DNA of 64,000 nt from an uncultured Spirochaetaceae bacterium (GCA_944389025.1 CALXKU010000010.1:1-64000), one strand, 5' to 3'. Positions 33,882-43,192 are shown, counted from the first letter of the stretch. The notes: generated by a model from the letters alone, not told the origin. Translations and numbers: made by a program.

Positions 33882-33994
33882 TGTTTTTATGATTTCTGAT
33901 GGATCTTTGACGTTAATATTTCAGTTGAACATCCATGGATTTATAGCTATATTTTTTTTAACGGACAATGCAATGACGAGTAGGGGAGAAATTT

Positions 33995-34639
33995 ATGATA
34001 ATCGCTAGAAGAATGACGAAACATCCTGTGGTTGCGAACCAGAAAATGAGTACTCTGGAAGCCCTTGATCTGATGAAGAGGAAAGGGGTTGCGAAACTTC
34101 CCGTTCTTGATGACAACATGAATCTGGTCGGAATTCTCACGGAAAAGGATATTCTGAGGGCGAGTCTGCCGGAAGTGAAGCAGCTTTCTCTCCTCGAGAT
34201 GGCATATAAGGTTGGAATAACGAGCATAGAGAGCATAATGACGAGGGATGTGATATCCATAACTCCTGAGACAGGGATCGAGGAGGCTGCGCGAATCATG
34301 GTAATGCAGGATCTGTCGTTTCTTCCCGTTGTGAAGGATGGAAAGCTTGAAGGGGTAGTATCGAAATCTGACATGTTCAAGATCATGATGGACCTCTTCG
34401 GTGCAAGACAGTATGGTGCGCGCATAACGCTAGCCGTGGATGACAAGGTGGGAATAGTGGCCAAGATTTCTAAAATCCTTGCAGATAACAATCTCTCAAT
34501 AATCAGCTTCTGCAACATAAGTGATGATGATAGCAGGAAGGTGATATGCACGCTCAAAGTCGAAGGAACCGATGAAAAGACACTCAGAGAACTCTTAAGC
34601 CCTCTCGCAATTGCAATTGTCGATGAGAGAGAAGAGTAA
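33995..34639 (+). CDS. CBS-pair plus ACT domain protein (AcuB-like)
   Basis: A 214-residue sensor protein with two CBS domains (ARRMTKHPVVANQKMSTLEA and IMTRDVISITPETGIEE) and a C-terminal ACT domain (ITLAVDDKVGIVAKISKILA). CBS pairs bind adenine nucleotides and ACT domains bind amino acids or similar small molecules, so the protein may report energy or amino-acid status. Relatives are annotated AcuB, but no acetoin genes are here. A GGGGAG site precedes the ATG. Its stop codon shares 1 nt with the start of the next gene. Confidence 0.87.
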   Translation: MIIARRMTKHPVVANQKMSTLEALDLMKRKGVAKLPVLDDNMNLVGILTEKDILRASLPEVKQLSLLEMAYKVGITSIESIMTRDVISITPETGIEEAARIMVMQDLSFLPVVKDGKLEGVVSKSDMFKIMMDLFGARQYGARITLAVDDKVGIVAKISKILADNNLSIISFCNISDDDSRKVICTLKVEGTDEKTLRELLSPLAIAIVDEREE

Positions 34640-36012
34640 TGGGAAAGAAAGTAAGAAAATACACACCACATCAGGACTTCTCATCCAGGAAGGAGGAAGA
34701 GGCAAGGCTTAAAGAGAGCCCGTTCTCTTCAATCGTTCTGAAGGAGAAGAAGGAAAGCGTCGTTAAAGATGATAAGAGACGGGGAGAGGGGAAAAAGAAA
34801 AGGGGCTCTGAAGTAGTTCAGGGCTATGATCCGAATGCCTCATTTGCAGATATCCTTGCCAATTTCGAAAGGACTGGGAATCCGTATGCCATGCCAAAGA
34901 AGAAAGCGGATACGGGTAAATCAGTCTCCTTCGGGGACATCCTTGACAAATGGGAGGGAAAGGATAAGAAAAAGAAAGTGAGGGAGGAGGACAGGGTAAA
35001 GAGCAGCTACAAAGCTACGAAAGATTTCGGTCAGATCCTCTCCGAGTTTGAGAAGACCCCACTCCCTGTTAAAGAACGTCCGCTCTCTGTGATTGACGAA
35101 GAAATAGAGGTTCGAGTGGATAACGAAGGGAGGCAGGAAGATGAGACTTCCCTCTTCAAAAAAGAGAGTGAGGAAGAGTTCCGTTCCCCTGAGGCCTCCT
35201 GGTCCATATATGGCAATAATGAGAGCTTCGTGCGCCCTGAGATTGAGACTAGGAAAGAGGATAATGATTCATCACAGGAAAAAGTTGTGAAGGAGGAAAA
35301 GAAGAGCTCATATAAGCCTACAAAGGATTTTGGTGAGATCCTGAGCGGTTTTTATTCAAGTGATGACAGCACCCCATCTTCTGATATCGTGGAGGAGATT
35401 GGCAAGGTTGAAGAGGAGATTGCAAAAGATGATTTCTTCTTCAAGAAAGAGAGTGCGGAAGAAACACGCTCTCCCGAGGCATCCTGGTCGGTTTATGGTA
35501 ATAACGGCTCTTTCCAGCGAAAAGAGAGCGAGAAGAAGGAAGAGAAAGAGGGGGAGAAGAAAAGCGAGGGCGTACAGAGAAAAAAGGACGGCAGGGCGAA
35601 AAAGGATTTCTCGAAGATTTACGACAGCTATGAGTCTAGAAAGAAGGAAAAGAATGACGTTAAGACTTTCGAGGAGATAATAAAGGAGAAGGGGGATTTT
35701 CCTGAGAAGAAGGATTACACTATAAGCCAGCTCAGGACTATGATGCCACAGGCAACGCTCGATCTCCATGGAAAGACTCAGGAGGAGGCTCTTGCTGCCG
35801 TTACCGCATTCCTTTCGGACTGCAGGTCTCACAGGATAAGGAAAGTCAGCATAATAACAGGTAAAGGCCTTCATTCTGAAGGTGGCGTCGGAGTATTGCG
35901 TGATGCTGTCATCGCCCTCCTCGATAGCGATGGGGGAATTTCAGAGAAAAATAACGCACCTCTCCAGTACGGTGGAAATGGTGCTCTCTGGGTGATTCTT
36001 AAGAAAAGCTAG
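34639..36012 (+). CDS. Smr domain protein with a long repeat-bearing linker
   Basis: A 457-residue protein. Only the last ~90 residues are a recognisable Smr nuclease-like domain (LDLHGKT at 374-380, then TGKG at 407-410). The first ~360 are lysine- and glutamate-rich and probably disordered. They carry a short motif five times: SFADILANFE (69), SFGDILDKWE (97), DFGQILSEFE (129), DFGEILSGFY (230), DFSKIYDSYE (323). A block of about 100 residues is duplicated (from 122 and from 223), including SPEASWS(I/V)YGNN at 183 and 278. The repeated motif may be a docking peptide. It is coupled to the CBS-ACT gene. Confidence 0.85.
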   Translation: MGKKVRKYTPHQDFSSRKEEEARLKESPFSSIVLKEKKESVVKDDKRRGEGKKKRGSEVVQGYDPNASFADILANFERTGNPYAMPKKKADTGKSVSFGDILDKWEGKDKKKKVREEDRVKSSYKATKDFGQILSEFEKTPLPVKERPLSVIDEEIEVRVDNEGRQEDETSLFKKESEEEFRSPEASWSIYGNNESFVRPEIETRKEDNDSSQEKVVKEEKKSSYKPTKDFGEILSGFYSSDDSTPSSDIVEEIGKVEEEIAKDDFFFKKESAEETRSPEASWSVYGNNGSFQRKESEKKEEKEGEKKSEGVQRKKDGRAKKDFSKIYDSYESRKKEKNDVKTFEEIIKEKGDFPEKKDYTISQLRTMMPQATLDLHGKTQEEALAAVTAFLSDCRSHRIRKVSIITGKGLHSEGGVGVLRDAVIALLDSDGGISEKNNAPLQYGGNGALWVILKKS

Positions 36013-37343
36013 ATTACCGCCTTCTCCTTCCATTTTCCTCCTTTGTAGCGTAAGAAGTAGAGCACTCCTCGGAAAGCCCAGTCCGCGTACATCGAATACC
36101 ATACACCTTCAACACCAAAACTGAAGTGTTTTATAAGGAGGTAGGAGAGGGCTACGCGGAATATCCACATCGAGAAGAAGGATGTAAGCATTATGAATTT
36201 CACATCTCCGTTTGCTTTGAGTGTGTTCGGGAGCGTGAAAGCAAATGGCCAGATGAGAAGGCATGCCATAAGGCAGCCCCTGGCTATCGGAAGGGCAGTA
36301 ATTGCCGTAGTGCTCTCAAGTCCATATAGGTGTATTACGAGAGGGGAGAGAATGTAGAGCGGGATTGTGATGATGAGTGTCGATATGTAGACAATCAGCA
36401 TCATAAGTTTCGTGTAGTAATTGATGTCCTTGAAATTATCTTTTCCTCTACACTGCCCGATAATAGTGATGAGTGCAAGGTTGATTCCGTTGCCCGGGAT
36501 GTTCGAGTAAGAGTTGAAATTCATCACTACAGCGTTTATCGCTATGCTTGCCGTACCAAGGGTCGTGATGAGGCTCTGGACAAGGATCTTCCCAACATGG
36601 AATACAGTGCTCTCTATTCCAGCGGGAATTGCTATTCTCAATATTCTTTTTATCATGGCAAGTGATACGGGACCTTTCAGAAAGCCTATCATGCTGAGCT
36701 CTTCATCTCTTCTATGCATTAAAGAGAGCATCAGTATGCATCCTGCAACCCTTGAGGAGAATGAGGCGATGCCAGCACCTCTGGGTCCCATATCGAAAAT
36801 ATAGATGAGAATGGCGTTTCCAGATATGTTTATTGCGTTCATGAGTATCGCAGCCCCCATTGTGCGGGCAGTTTTCCCTTCGCTTCTTGAAATCGCTGTC
36901 AGGGACTCAAAGAATGCAAGTGCCGGGTAGGAGAGGAGTATTGGAACGAAATAGTCACCAGTATAGGCTCGGACATCCTCCTCTATGGCGCCGAATACGG
37001 CATTGATGACCGATGACCTGAATATGAGCATCAGAATGGACAAGGTAAGTGCGATGGAAAACGATATGTATATGAGGTTTCTTGCACTTAAAAGTGCGCT
37101 AGGCCTGTCTTTTCTTCCGAGATACTGCGATACGATCACAGCCCCACCTGTTGAGAATGCGGTAAAGAGCTGGATGAGCAGCGTGGAAACTGAATCCACC
37201 AGAGAGACTGCGGATACCGCGGCTTCCCCGCAGCTTGCAACCATGATTGTATCTGCCATACCGATCATCATGTTCAGAAGGGATTCGAACACGAGAGGAA
37301 CGATCAGGGAAAATAAATAGGAAGGAGAGAACTGGTGTTCCAT
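36009..37343 (-). CDS. MATE family multidrug/Na+ antiporter
   Basis: A 444-residue protein with about twelve membrane helices in two similar halves. The first begins LIVPLVFESLLNMMIGMADT with GEAAVSAVSLVDS, and the second has IAIPAGIESTVFHVGKILVQ. MATE proteins expel cationic compounds in exchange for H+ or Na+. A promoter, TTGCAC-16-TATAAT, and a GAGG site precede the ATG. The 3' end overlaps the stop region of the convergent Smr gene by 4 nt. Confidence 0.93.
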   Translation of the reverse strand: MEHQFSPSYLFSLIVPLVFESLLNMMIGMADTIMVASCGEAAVSAVSLVDSVSTLLIQLFTAFSTGGAVIVSQYLGRKDRPSALLSARNLIYISFSIALTLSILMLIFRSSVINAVFGAIEEDVRAYTGDYFVPILLSYPALAFFESLTAISRSEGKTARTMGAAILMNAINISGNAILIYIFDMGPRGAGIASFSSRVAGCILMLSLMHRRDEELSMIGFLKGPVSLAMIKRILRIAIPAGIESTVFHVGKILVQSLITTLGTASIAINAVVMNFNSYSNIPGNGINLALITIIGQCRGKDNFKDINYYTKLMMLIVYISTLIITIPLYILSPLVIHLYGLESTTAITALPIARGCLMACLLIWPFAFTLPNTLKANGDVKFIMLTSFFSMWIFRVALSYLLIKHFSFGVEGVWYSMYADWAFRGVLYFLRYKGGKWKEKAVI

Positions 37344-37405
37344 GTTTACCTCAGAGAGGCATTATACTCACCTAGAAAAATTGTGCAATAAAAAACAGGG
37401 AGTAA

Positions 37406-37624
37406 TTAACGCTCCCTGTAGACAATCCTGCCTTTCGTAAGATCGTATGGTGAAAGCTCCACTTTGACCGTATCCCCTGGAACGATCCTGATATAATGCT
37501 TCCTCATCTTACCTGAAAGGTGTGCAAGGATTACGAGCTTGTTCTGAAGCTCTACGCGGAACATTGTGTTTGGAAGTGCTTCCTTTACGACTCCCTCAAC
37601 TTCGATTGCTTCTTCTTTTGCCAT
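37406..37624 (-). CDS. infA: Translation initiation factor IF-1
   Basis: A 72-residue S1-type OB-fold protein. The sequence from [20 protein letters not shown] through [15 protein letters not shown] and LTKGRIVYR is typical IF-1, and the length is exact. The ATG at 37624 has an AAGGAG site 6 nt upstream; a longer frame extends past it but does not belong to the family. It stands apart from the usual ribosomal protein operon, next to a MATE gene. Confidence 0.96.
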   Translation of the reverse strand: MAKEEAIEVEGVVKEALPNTMFRVELQNKLVILAHLSGKMRKHYIRIVPGDTVKVELSPYDLTKGRIVYRER

Positions 37625-37770
37625 TATAGCTCCTTCTAAACCGTTAGAAAGTATAGGGATAAGGGGAATATTTGTCAATTGACGTCTTTTACTCGAAAAC
37701 GTTAGCAAATCGATTGTACAAATTCGGATAAACACTCATACTTTTTCTATCTTTCTTTGAGGAGGAGAGA

Positions 37771-39279
37771 ATGGACGCTGTTGAGAAGTACCTTAAAAGA
37801 GGAAATGTGAATGCAAGGATGCTGCAGTATGTCTCATCACTTTCGCTGGTGAGTGAGGTTTCCCCGTTCGTCGCAGATAGGATTGTGCGTGAGCTGAGGG
37901 ACCAGAGGGAGAATCTGAAGCTTATTGCGAGTGAGAATTTTTCATCGATCTCCGTGCAGGCTGCGATGAGCAACCTTCTTACGGATAAATATGCCGAGGG
38001 CTATCCGATGCACCGTTTTTACGCCGGCTGTGACAATGTGGATGCCATAGAGGCATATGGTGCGAGGAAAGCGGAAGAGCTTTTTGGCGCTGAGCATGCG
38101 TATATCCAGCCACACTCAGGAGCCGATGCCAATCTCTGCGCATACTGGGCGATACTCAACGCTAAGGTGCAGGTTCCGGCGCTTGAAGAGATGGGGATAA
38201 CGAATGTAAGCAATCTCTCAAGGGATGACTGGACGAGGATCAGGGAGGCCTGCCATAACCAGAGGCTTCTTGGACTCGATTACTATTCCGGCGGCCACCT
38301 TACGCATGGTTACAGGCAGAACGTATCGGCGCAGATGTTCGACGCCTATTCCTACTCTGTAGATGAGAAGACGGGACTGCTTGATTATGATGAGATAGAG
38401 CGTCTGGCAAAAGAGATAAAACCATTGATCCTTCTTGCAGGATACTCAGCCTACCCGAGGAAGATAGATTTCAGGAGAATGAGCGAGATAGCGCATTCGG
38501 TCGGAGCCGTTTTCATGGTTGATATGGCACATTTCGCAGGTCTTGTTGCAGGCAAGGTGTTTGAGGATGAGGCCGATCCCGTCAAGTGGGCGGATGTTGT
38601 CACAAGCACTACTCATAAGACACTACGAGGACCCCGTGGCGGTCTTATACTCTGTAAGAGTGAGTTCGCAGAGAGCGTGGATAAAGGCTGTCCGCTTGTA
38701 ATCGGAGGACCGCTTTCGCATGTTCTTGCTGCAAAAGCTGTCGCATTCGAGGAGGCACTTAGCCCGGAATTCAGAAAATATGCCAGAAAAATCGTTGAAA
38801 ACGCAAAAGCCCTTTCATCCGCTCTGATGGAGGAAGGTGTTCCAGTTCTGACCGGTGGAACGGATAACCATCTGATGCTCATTGATGTCACCCCGTTCTC
38901 TCTAAACGGCAGGATGGCAGAAAGCCTTATGAGGGAGGCGGGAATCACCCTTAACCGTAACGCCCTTCCATTCGATCCGAACGGGCCTTGGTACACCTCG
39001 GGGCTCAGAATCGGTACTCCCGCTGTTACAACCCTTGGCATGGAAGAGGAGGATATGAAGGAGATAGCCTCAATCATGGCAATGGTTCTCAAGAACGCTA
39101 AACCTGCGATTCTCAGCAAAGGTGAGAATGCGGGAAAACTATCTAAGAACCGTGCCAAAGTGGATGCCGCGATTCTCGATGAGGCAAGGGGTAGGGTAAG
39201 GAGCCTTCTTGAGAAACACCTGTTATATCCAGAACTTGATCTTGAATTTCTTGAGGAAGAATTCATGATTCATGAGTAA
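37771..39279 (+). CDS. glyA: Serine hydroxymethyltransferase
   Basis: A 502-residue PLP enzyme that interconverts serine and glycine with tetrahydrofolate. The PLP lysine is in VTSTTHKTLRGPRGG. IASENFSSISVQAAMSN and PHSGADANLCAYWAIL are also diagnostic. It is longer than the usual ~420 residues, mainly because of an N-terminal extension and an insertion around residues 130-170, as in chlamydial and treponemal enzymes. A GAGGAGGAG site precedes the ATG, and a terminator follows. Confidence 0.95.
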   Translation: MDAVEKYLKRGNVNARMLQYVSSLSLVSEVSPFVADRIVRELRDQRENLKLIASENFSSISVQAAMSNLLTDKYAEGYPMHRFYAGCDNVDAIEAYGARKAEELFGAEHAYIQPHSGADANLCAYWAILNAKVQVPALEEMGITNVSNLSRDDWTRIREACHNQRLLGLDYYSGGHLTHGYRQNVSAQMFDAYSYSVDEKTGLLDYDEIERLAKEIKPLILLAGYSAYPRKIDFRRMSEIAHSVGAVFMVDMAHFAGLVAGKVFEDEADPVKWADVVTSTTHKTLRGPRGGLILCKSEFAESVDKGCPLVIGGPLSHVLAAKAVAFEEALSPEFRKYARKIVENAKALSSALMEEGVPVLTGGTDNHLMLIDVTPFSLNGRMAESLMREAGITLNRNALPFDPNGPWYTSGLRIGTPAVTTLGMEEEDMKEIASIMAMVLKNAKPAILSKGENAGKLSKNRAKVDAAILDEARGRVRSLLEKHLLYPELDLEFLEEEFMIHE

Positions 39280-39285
39280 TATTCA

Positions 39286-39312
39286 GGCTCTCTTCGGAGA
39301 GCCATCTTTTTT
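39286..39312 (+). terminator. Intrinsic terminator of glyA
   Basis: GGCTCTC (39286-39292), loop TTCG, GAGAGCC (39297-39303), then ATCTTTTTT. It overlaps the -35 region of the next promoter almost directly. Confidence 0.92.
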
Positions 39313-39313
39313 C

Positions 39314-39342
39314 TTGAAAGCTCTTATGAGTGTGATTATCAT
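39314..39342 (+). promoter_or_regulatory. Consensus promoter of the hydantoinase operon, leaderless spacing
   Basis: TTGAAA (39314-39319), 17 bp, TATCAT (39337-39342), then GAGAGC and the ATG at 39349. The gap is 6 nt and no ribosome-binding site can fit, so the mRNA should begin at the start codon. Confidence 0.78.
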
Positions 39343-39348
39343 GAGAGC

Positions 39349-40716
39349 ATGGCTAAGATACTGATAAAAGACGGATTGCTTGTTGATACCGAGTGGCAGA
39401 GGCATCAGGACATACTCATTGATGGATCTAAGATTGTGCGGATTGCTCCGCATATTGATGAGAGTGCGCTAGCAGAGGATGTTAACATTATAAGCGCGGA
39501 TGGCTTATGCGTCCTTCCCGGACTGATAGACGCACATACCCACTATCATCTTGTAAGCCGTGGGACTGTTACTGCCGACAGCTTCCCTGAGGGCTCCAGA
39601 CTTGCCGCGTTCGGAGGTGTTACGACCGTCATCGATTTTGCTGATGATAACAAGAAAAGCCTCCTCTCGAGCTTTGACTCACGACGTCGCGAGATGAGGA
39701 CAATGGCAATCGATTATGCCTTGCATCAGGGGGTTTATGCCTACCGTGATGATATTAAGAAAGAACTGGAAGAGATAAAGGCCAAGGGAATAGGGACTAT
39801 TAAGATTTTCACGACCTATAAGAACGTTGGCTATCTTGTTGAGAAGCGCGATGAGCTCAAGGAGATTTTCAAAGCATGCCGGGATCTCGGCATCATGGTC
39901 TCGATACACTGCGAGGATGACGGGATAATAACAGGTATTGAAGAAAACTGGAAAGGTACCTATCTTCCAAAGGACCATGCCACATTACGACCGGCAGAGG
40001 CGGAGGCCGAGGCGATAAGGTATGTCGGATCAATAGCGAAGGAGCTTGGCATGCCGCTATACATAGTCCACCTCTCATCACGCCAAGGCCTTGAGGCCGT
40101 ACGGGAGCTCAGGAGTAAGGGAGTTCACCTTACGGTTGAGACCACGCCGCATTACCTTTTCCTTGACAAGAGCAAGCTGGAAGGGGAGGATGGGGCGCTA
40201 TACGTGATGACCCCTCCTCTAAGGACGATGGAGGATAACGAGGCACTTCAGAAAGCCCTTCTGGAGGGGGAGATTCAGGTTGTAGCGACCGATCACTGCG
40301 CATTTACGAGGGAGCAGAAACTCTCGAGCAAAGACTGCCGTACGATCTACCCTGGAATTCCCGGAACGGAGGAGATGCTGCCACTTCTTCACACCTTTGC
40401 GATAAGCAGTGGCCGTCTTTCCCTTTCCCAGATTGTGAATCTCATCTCAACGGGACCTGCGAAAGCCTTCGGACTCTATCCTGAGAAGGGTACTCTCTCA
40501 GAGGGAAGTGATGCCGATATAGTGCTCTTCAATCCGGATCTATCATGGACAATAAGCAGAGAGAGCATACATAGTGCTTCTGGCTACAGTGCATATGACG
40601 GGATGACGGTTACAGGAAAGGTCATGATGACCATACTCCGTGGCAGGATAATCATGGGTGATGGCATATATCTTGGACTTGACGGGGATGGTCAGTATCT
40701 GAAGGCGAAGAGATGA
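39349..40716 (+). CDS. Dihydropyrimidinase/hydantoinase family amidohydrolase
   Basis: A 455-residue metal-dependent cyclic amidohydrolase. Metal ligands are visible: HTHYH in DAHTHYHLVSRG, the likely carbamylated Lys in GTIKIFTTYKN, His in SIHCEDD and IVHLSS, and Asp in VATDHCAF. The enzyme opens the ring of dihydropyrimidines or hydantoins. The next gene starts within its stop codon (ATGA overlap) and encodes a HAD-cytidine deaminase fusion, which supports a pyrimidine-salvage or breakdown role. No dihydropyrimidine dehydrogenase is nearby. Confidence 0.9.
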   Translation: MAKILIKDGLLVDTEWQRHQDILIDGSKIVRIAPHIDESALAEDVNIISADGLCVLPGLIDAHTHYHLVSRGTVTADSFPEGSRLAAFGGVTTVIDFADDNKKSLLSSFDSRRREMRTMAIDYALHQGVYAYRDDIKKELEEIKAKGIGTIKIFTTYKNVGYLVEKRDELKEIFKACRDLGIMVSIHCEDDGIITGIEENWKGTYLPKDHATLRPAEAEAEAIRYVGSIAKELGMPLYIVHLSSRQGLEAVRELRSKGVHLTVETTPHYLFLDKSKLEGEDGALYVMTPPLRTMEDNEALQKALLEGEIQVVATDHCAFTREQKLSSKDCRTIYPGIPGTEEMLPLLHTFAISSGRLSLSQIVNLISTGPAKAFGLYPEKGTLSEGSDADIVLFNPDLSWTISRESIHSASGYSAYDGMTVTGKVMMTILRGRIIMGDGIYLGLDGDGQYLKAKR

Positions 40717-41861
40717 TTAAAGCTGTGTTTTTTGATATGGATGGAGTCCTTGTGGACAGTGAGGAGCTATCCATAGAAATAGGGATAAGATACTTCAAAG
40801 AGAGGGGATACGATGCCAGAAGGGAGAATTTTCTCTCCCACCTTGGAACGGGTATGAGTGATTTCATACTTGGCACCGCATCTGAAATTAAAGCTGAGAA
40901 TGTCTCTGTTGAGGATGCCGACCGCTTCTACCGCTTTGTGTATTCAAAAGAGCTTGAGAGCCATCCTATTGCCATGAAAGGGGCTCGCGAAGTACTTGAG
41001 AACATGAGGGAAATGGGGCTTAAGATTGCGATTTGCTCATCAGCTCAGCGCTGGAAGGTTGAGGCAAACATCTCATCGTTAGGACTTTCTCCCTCCTTCT
41101 TCGATCTTGTTATAGCTGAGGACATGATAAGACGCAATAAGAGCAATCCCGACATCTACCTTCTTGCTGCGGCGATGCTCGGTGTTGACATATCCGATGC
41201 TGTGGTGTTCGAGGACAGCCCCGGTGGCGTGCTTTCTGGGATTAATGCGGGGCTACGCACTGTTGCTCTCTGCACGACCATGGAAAGGGCTGAGGCGGAG
41301 AGCTCAGGGGCGACAAGGGTTATTGAGAATATTGATGAGCTTTCCGGCATTAAAGATGTATTGGCTCTCGAGGATTATCTGTTCTCTCTCAGGAATAAGG
41401 ATATCCTTTATGGAGCCTCTTATGTGAAGGCGTCAGGGCAGAGTGTAAGAGCTGAAGATATCGCAAGATGCATCACTGCTGCGATGCGGGCCCGTGAAGG
41501 GGCCTATGCACCTTATTCGGGCTATAAGGTTGGAGCTGCCTTGATAAGCGCATCAAGCGGGAAAATCTACGTGGGAAGCAATATAGAGAACTCTTCCTAT
41601 GGGGCAACCATATGTGCAGAGCGCAATGCCGTCACTACGGCACTTACTGCGGAGGGAGGGAAACTTGGCATTGACCTTCTTGTCGTTGCAAGCGATGACT
41701 ATCCTCCAGCCCCTCCTTGTGCACTATGCCTCCAGGTGATTGCAGAGTTCGCACGCAGAGATACTCCTGTCATACTTGTGGACACTCTGGGGCGCAGGGT
41801 GGAGTACCGCTTTGAGGAGCTTCTGCCCCATCCGTTCATCTTCCCATCGATGAGAAAATGA
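40713..41861 (+). CDS. HAD phosphatase-cytidine deaminase fusion
   Basis: A 382-residue two-domain enzyme. Residues ~1-215 form a HAD phosphatase/phosphomutase-like domain: nucleophile D8 and acid D10 in FFDMDGVLVDS, motif II in CSSAQRW (~108), Lys 143, and acidic motif FEDSPGG (~166). Residues ~245-382 are a complete cytidine deaminase, with catalytic E303 in CAERNA and zinc ligands C301, C336 and C339 (PPCALC). There is no stop or frameshift between them. I infer sequential action, such as dephosphorylating a nucleotide or sugar phosphate and deaminating cytidine. It is coupled to the hydantoinase. Confidence 0.9.
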   Translation: MIKAVFFDMDGVLVDSEELSIEIGIRYFKERGYDARRENFLSHLGTGMSDFILGTASEIKAENVSVEDADRFYRFVYSKELESHPIAMKGAREVLENMREMGLKIAICSSAQRWKVEANISSLGLSPSFFDLVIAEDMIRRNKSNPDIYLLAAAMLGVDISDAVVFEDSPGGVLSGINAGLRTVALCTTMERAEAESSGATRVIENIDELSGIKDVLALEDYLFSLRNKDILYGASYVKASGQSVRAEDIARCITAAMRAREGAYAPYSGYKVGAALISASSGKIYVGSNIENSSYGATICAERNAVTTALTAEGGKLGIDLLVVASDDYPPAPPCALCLQVIAEFARRDTPVILVDTLGRRVEYRFEELLPHPFIFPSMRK

Positions 41862-41879
41862 TAATCTCTCTTTAATCAC

Positions 41880-41908
41880 TTGCAAAACTCATCCATTTTG
41901 CCCACTAT
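41880..41908 (+). promoter_or_regulatory. Promoter of the PLD lipoprotein gene, leaderless spacing
   Basis: TTGCAA (41880-41885), 17 bp, CACTAT (41903-41908), then 8 nt to the ATG at 41917. An AAGG within those 8 nt is too close to the ATG to act as a normal ribosome-binding site. Confidence 0.55.
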
Positions 41909-41916
41909 GAGAAGGC

Positions 41917-43191
41917 ATGAAGAGAGTATTGTTATCCCTTTTTTCCATACTCATGCTTGCACTCACATCCTGCGTGAGTACTGATGTGTACCTATCTCCT
42001 CTTACGATGGATGATTCGCTTAGCGTGGAGGAGAAGTTTGAAGCGCTTGGAAAGGAGAGGATCCTTGTAGATGAGCCTGATGTTTTCTTCTCCGGTCAGC
42101 AGTGGCTTGATAAGCTGATGGAACTTACAGAAGAGAGTGAGGATTACATTCTGATCTCTACGTTCCTCGGCTCATCCAGTGAGCTCTTGGAGCCTTTCTA
42201 TGAACTCTTATGCCAGAAAGCTGAAAGTGGCGTTGATGTCTATTTGATAATGGATGGTTCATCCAGCTATGATATGACAGAGTCGAAGGAGTACCTTACC
42301 CCGTTATATTTCCTGAGAGACAGGGGAGTGCATCTTCTTGAGTATTCGCCCTATACGGTAACCCACTTGATTTCCCCCGCTACGCTGATGATAAGGGAGC
42401 ACAGGAAACTCTTCATATTCGATGGAAAATGCTGTGCTATCGGGGGGATGAACCTGAACTATATATCTCTGGGTGCTGGGGATATGGATCAGAGGGACAG
42501 CATGTATCTCTTCCGTTCTGGCAGTCTATGTTCTTCTTTCATAGATGAGTTCGTATCGATCTGGAACGGTGTTTCCGTGGAGAAGATAGATCGTGATGAT
42601 TTCGTAACATCTGATGGCGGGGATGAGGCAATGCTTCCCGCATATCTCTTCAATCAGGGGCCGGGCGGGGATGATTCGATGGCGGAACTCTATTCGGTTC
42701 TCATCAACAGTGCAAAGGAGGAGATTCTCTTCCTGCCGTATCTTCCGGCTCTCGATGAGAACATGATGGCATCCCTTGTGAGGGCTAAGGAGCGTGGTGT
42801 AAAGATAACGATGTTAATCCCCATTGAGCTTTTCAGATACTCAGGGGAAGGAATAGCCTACATTCTTCCGGATATCGTTCCTCTCTGTCATGAGTTCTAT
42901 CTCTGCTATATCGATAAGGGGGTAAAGCCTACGAACCTTCATGAGAAGCTCATGGTGGTTGATGGGCGGTATTCCGTAATCGGCTCCACCAATTTCAATT
43001 ACCGCTCAATGGGACTTAGCAATGAGATTGCGATGGTGATAGACAGCCCAGCTTTCGCCGCTATGGAGCGCTCTCATTTCTATGACAGGATTTCTGAGGG
43101 TTCCATCCTCGTTGATGAGAAGATGGCTAAAGAGATGAAGGATGATATGGGCTCATTCTTCATTTATCTATTCATGTATTATGGAGGCTGA
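41917..43191 (+). CDS. Phospholipase D-like (cardiolipin synthase type) lipoprotein
   Basis: A 424-residue exported protein with a lipobox LALTSC, so Cys 19 is probably lipidated. It has two HKD catalytic motifs: EHRKLFIFDGKCCAIGGMN in the first half and LHEKLMVVDGRYSVIGSTN in the second. This arrangement is shared by bacterial cardiolipin synthases and secreted phospholipases D. Being a lipoprotein rather than a polytopic membrane enzyme, it would act on envelope phospholipids from the outer face. The next gene begins 1 nt after its stop. Confidence 0.88.
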   Translation: MKRVLLSLFSILMLALTSCVSTDVYLSPLTMDDSLSVEEKFEALGKERILVDEPDVFFSGQQWLDKLMELTEESEDYILISTFLGSSSELLEPFYELLCQKAESGVDVYLIMDGSSSYDMTESKEYLTPLYFLRDRGVHLLEYSPYTVTHLISPATLMIREHRKLFIFDGKCCAIGGMNLNYISLGAGDMDQRDSMYLFRSGSLCSSFIDEFVSIWNGVSVEKIDRDDFVTSDGGDEAMLPAYLFNQGPGGDDSMAELYSVLINSAKEEILFLPYLPALDENMMASLVRAKERGVKITMLIPIELFRYSGEGIAYILPDIVPLCHEFYLCYIDKGVKPTNLHEKLMVVDGRYSVIGSTNFNYRSMGLSNEIAMVIDSPAFAAMERSHFYDRISEGSILVDEKMAKEMKDDMGSFFIYLFMYYGG

Positions 43192-43192
43192 T

